Assembly (NCBI GenBank): GCA_028622995.1
Contig: JAJQJQ010000003.1
Coordinates: 3,410,001 to 3,474,000 of the forward strand
Origin: Panagrolaimus kolymaensis
Lineage: Eukaryota > Nematoda > Chromadorea > Rhabditida > Panagrolaimidae
Reading direction: 5' to 3'
DNA length: 64,000 nt
Positions 62,184 to 64,000 of this stretch are shown here, in pieces. The position numbers and the translations under genes are program-made. The notes beneath the pieces are model-generated. The model worked only from the letters and a program-made list of their open reading frames with translations. It was not told the origin of the DNA and made no database searches. Position 1 is the first letter of the stretch, and the number at the start of each line of letters is the position of its first letter.

Positions 62184-63108
62184 CTATGCGGTTGCAGCGA
62201 CTTTTTGAGCTTCGGCAGAATCAATATTATCGGAAATATTTTTAACTTCTTCAATTGCTTGTAATTCAATATAAAATTGTTCGACGATAGCTGCTTCGGA
62301 ATCAGAAATAGAAATAGGATGTATTGCAATCATTTGAGATTCAGATGATTCGACTTTGTAGCCCTTTTGGGAAAGTTCATTTTCAACTTTATTAAGATTT
62401 CCTACTTCCGTAGTAAATTCTAATTTTGCACCATCCTCATCATCAACTTTAATAACTTCTTCGCAATCAAGTTCAATCGCAAGTTCTTCAACGTCTTCCA
62501 CATTAATATCTTTTCCATCGGGAGATTTAGCAACAATTCGAATAATACCCTTTTCTTCGAAACGATTCCGAAGGTTGTCAGTTGCATAGCGGAAACCTCC
62601 AATCTTAAAAAAAATAATGAACATAAAATTATTTAGTAGAAATAAACAAACTTTTTTCAAAACTTTATTGATACTTGCTTGAATACGATTTTTGTGTTCA
62701 CCTTCTGTTTCGATGATGAAAAACGAACCTGAGGGGCCTATCAAATCAAAGTAAAATGTTAAATCAGTTTTATTCTAAAAATTTGGCATTTAAAGGGTAA
62801 ATAAAATGGTGCCTTACTTTAAGTCTATTTAAACAATTATTAAAAGTATCAAGAGTTAGACCAGCATTTTTAAATTCTTGTTGCAAATCAGCGAGTTTTC
62901 TATTCAATTTTATATCAAATCCATCTCTAGCAGTAGCAGCTTTAACTCGCTTGAGAAGTTCATTAGTTTTCTGAGATTTTGCCGCGTCATTTTTACCTTT
63001 TACTCCTTTAATATTATCCCATTTTGAATGCCCCTTCAAAATTTGGGGAGTGAAAGAGAATTGGCGACGAATAGCAATACCAGCAGCTAATCGGCCCAAA
63101 AAAACCAT
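62184..63108 (-). CDS. taco1: TACO1/YebC-family mitochondrial translation activator
   Basis: Three exons. The N-terminus MVFLGRLAAGIAIRRQFSFT is Arg-rich and lacks acids, as in mitochondrial targeting peptides. The family signature GHSKWDNIKGVKGKNDAAKS follows. The middle has GLTLDTFNNCLNRLK, then GPSGSFFIIETEGEHKNRI, IGGFRYATDNLRNRFEEKG, and an acidic C-terminal domain (INVEDVEELAIELDCEEV). Human TACO1 supports translation of cytochrome oxidase subunit I; bacterial YebC acts at the ribosome. A hAT-like miniature transposon lies about 95 bp upstream of the start. Confidence 0.9.
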
Positions 63109-63202
63109 GTCCTTAAAAATATAAAAGTTAAAATTAAATAAATTTCATGCAAAAGAGGTTTAAAAAAGCGGAAGTTCGTTGGAAATTGGAGTAACAGAAG
63201 AT

Positions 63203-63399
63203 CAGTGTGACGGATTTTTTTTTTTATCGCCTCGCCTCTCGCCTCCGCCTCTGAGGCGTGAGGCGATAGAGGCGCCTCAGAGGCGCCTCTGAGGCGAAGG
63301 AGGCGATAAAAATACGTTAGTTTTTCGATACATCGCCTCCGCCTCAGCCTCCGCCTCAGAGGCGAGAGGCGCCTCATGAGGCTGAGGCGTGTCACACTG
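63203..63399. mobile_element. Non-autonomous hAT-like element (MITE), 197 bp
   Basis: The ends are inverted repeats: CAGTGTGAC at the left and GTCACACTG at the right. The element is flanked by identical 8-bp direct repeats CAGAAGAT at 63195-63202 and 63400-63407. CAG...CTG ends with an 8-bp duplication are the mark of hAT transposons. It has no transposase. The inside is made of GAGGCG/CGCCTC units forming nested palindromes (for example GAGGCGCCTC) and a hairpin (GGAGGCGAT ... ATCGCCTCC), strikingly G+C-rich in this A/T-rich window. Confidence 0.88.
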
Positions 63400-63407
63400 C
63401 AGAAGAT

Positions 63408-64000
63408 ACAGAATTAATGACACGAAGTTATCCATATTTAATTTTTAACTTAAGGTATATTAAATTCGTTAACCAAAGTTCGAATCTTGGTTTGGGTATA
63501 AACGTTAGCTTTAAAGAAACCTAAATTTACTTTATCTAATGGTCTAACAGCTAAGACTAACAAATTATTATAATAATGTATCGACGGAAGATTAAAACAA
63601 ATAGTAGCAAATAAATTTGAGAGCCATCAGTAAGAGTTCCTAATTCACTTGATAAAAATTTTTGGAAAAGCAAAATAGAAGAAAAAGTTTTCGCATCAAG
63701 ATATTTTTTTATTGGCCCTATATTGATCAGCTTCTCACATACTTTTTCTTACAAGTTGGTCAAAGAGAAGAATGAAAATAACAAAATAAAGTATTAGTAA
63801 AAAGCACTTACGATCAACAGTAACTTCAAATAAAATTATTAACGTATTAAATCTTCAAAACATATAAATCTTCTGTTGTGGAATAGCGAGACAATTTAGT
63901 GAGAAAGCAATAAAACTCTTTATTTAAATCCATATACACCAATATATAATAAACATATATCTAATCGTAAAAATACATTCGAATCCATCATATTCTTAAA
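63408..64000. other. Window edge, no gene seen
   Basis: A/T-rich with no supported exon. A short palindrome AACCAA...TTGGTT near 63470-63490 resembles a tRNA T-arm by chance only. Confidence 0.4.

Noticed and set aside
63087..63395. Arg/Glu-rich minus-strand frame
   Set aside because: It is only the GAGGCG palindromes of the transposon read as codons, extended from flanking DNA.
63465..63495. tRNA-like T-arm AAAGTTCGAATCTTGG
   Set aside because: No A box, anticodon arm or acceptor stem at the right distance.

Overview
The window is nuclear DNA from a nematode. The evidence is three cuticle collagens with the nematode layout, a FAT-2-type fatty-acid desaturase, a GT92 glycosyltransferase, a chitin-binding secreted protein and many short introns (about 45-60 nt, GT...TTTYAG) in very A+T-rich DNA. 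Several start codons lie just behind a TTTTAG or TTTCAG acceptor with no room for an upstream exon, which fits spliced-leader trans-splicing. I cannot name the species. All gene models were spliced by eye from reading frame and splice consensus.

Layout. 0-14.2 kb: matrix and secreted-protein genes. These are a collagen cut by the window edge, a Gly/Tyr-rich secreted protein, a compact Vax/ceh-5 homeobox gene, a small Cys-rich secreted protein, a sugar-transporter-family (GLUT/SLC2) gene, a Ly6-like GPI-anchored protein, a proline-repeat secreted protein, two head-to-tail collagens and a protein of three tandem four-Cys modules. 14.6-18.1 kb: a chitin-binding, Gln-rich secreted protein. 20.7-22.1 kb: a fat-2-like desaturase. 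24.3-25.7 kb: a single-pass membrane protein and a Tyr/Gly repeat protein. 25.9-29.3 kb: a large CUB-like secreted protein. 30.1 kb: a small putative peptide precursor. 30.4-36.7 kb: no gene found. 36.7-38.9 kb: a RING/B-box-like (TRIM-type) protein. 39.0-44.3 kb: the most striking locus, a secreted protein built from about 28 copies of a six-Cys module, about 24 of them each on its own symmetric 126-nt exon. 44.9-47.3 kb: a serpin with an apparent one-base frameshift and a small membrane protein. 48.8-54.6 kb: glutaminase with ankyrin repeats, a GT92 glycosyltransferase and a two-pass membrane protein, all on one strand with gaps under 300 nt. 55.2-63.1 kb: a Cys-rich orphan, a type I diacylglycerol kinase, a Thr-rich secreted orphan and a TACO1/YebC family gene. 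63.2 kb: a 197-bp non-autonomous hAT-like transposon with perfect 8-bp target duplications and a core of GAGGCG palindromes.

Together the genes lean towards the cuticle, the extracellular matrix and secreted proteins (collagens, chitin binding, Pro/Tyr-rich repeat proteins, Cys-rich modules, CUB-like), mixed with ordinary housekeeping and signalling genes. No bacterial, viral or CRISPR-type system is present. The best candidates for something undescribed are the tandem symmetric-exon Cys gene and the hAT-like miniature element.
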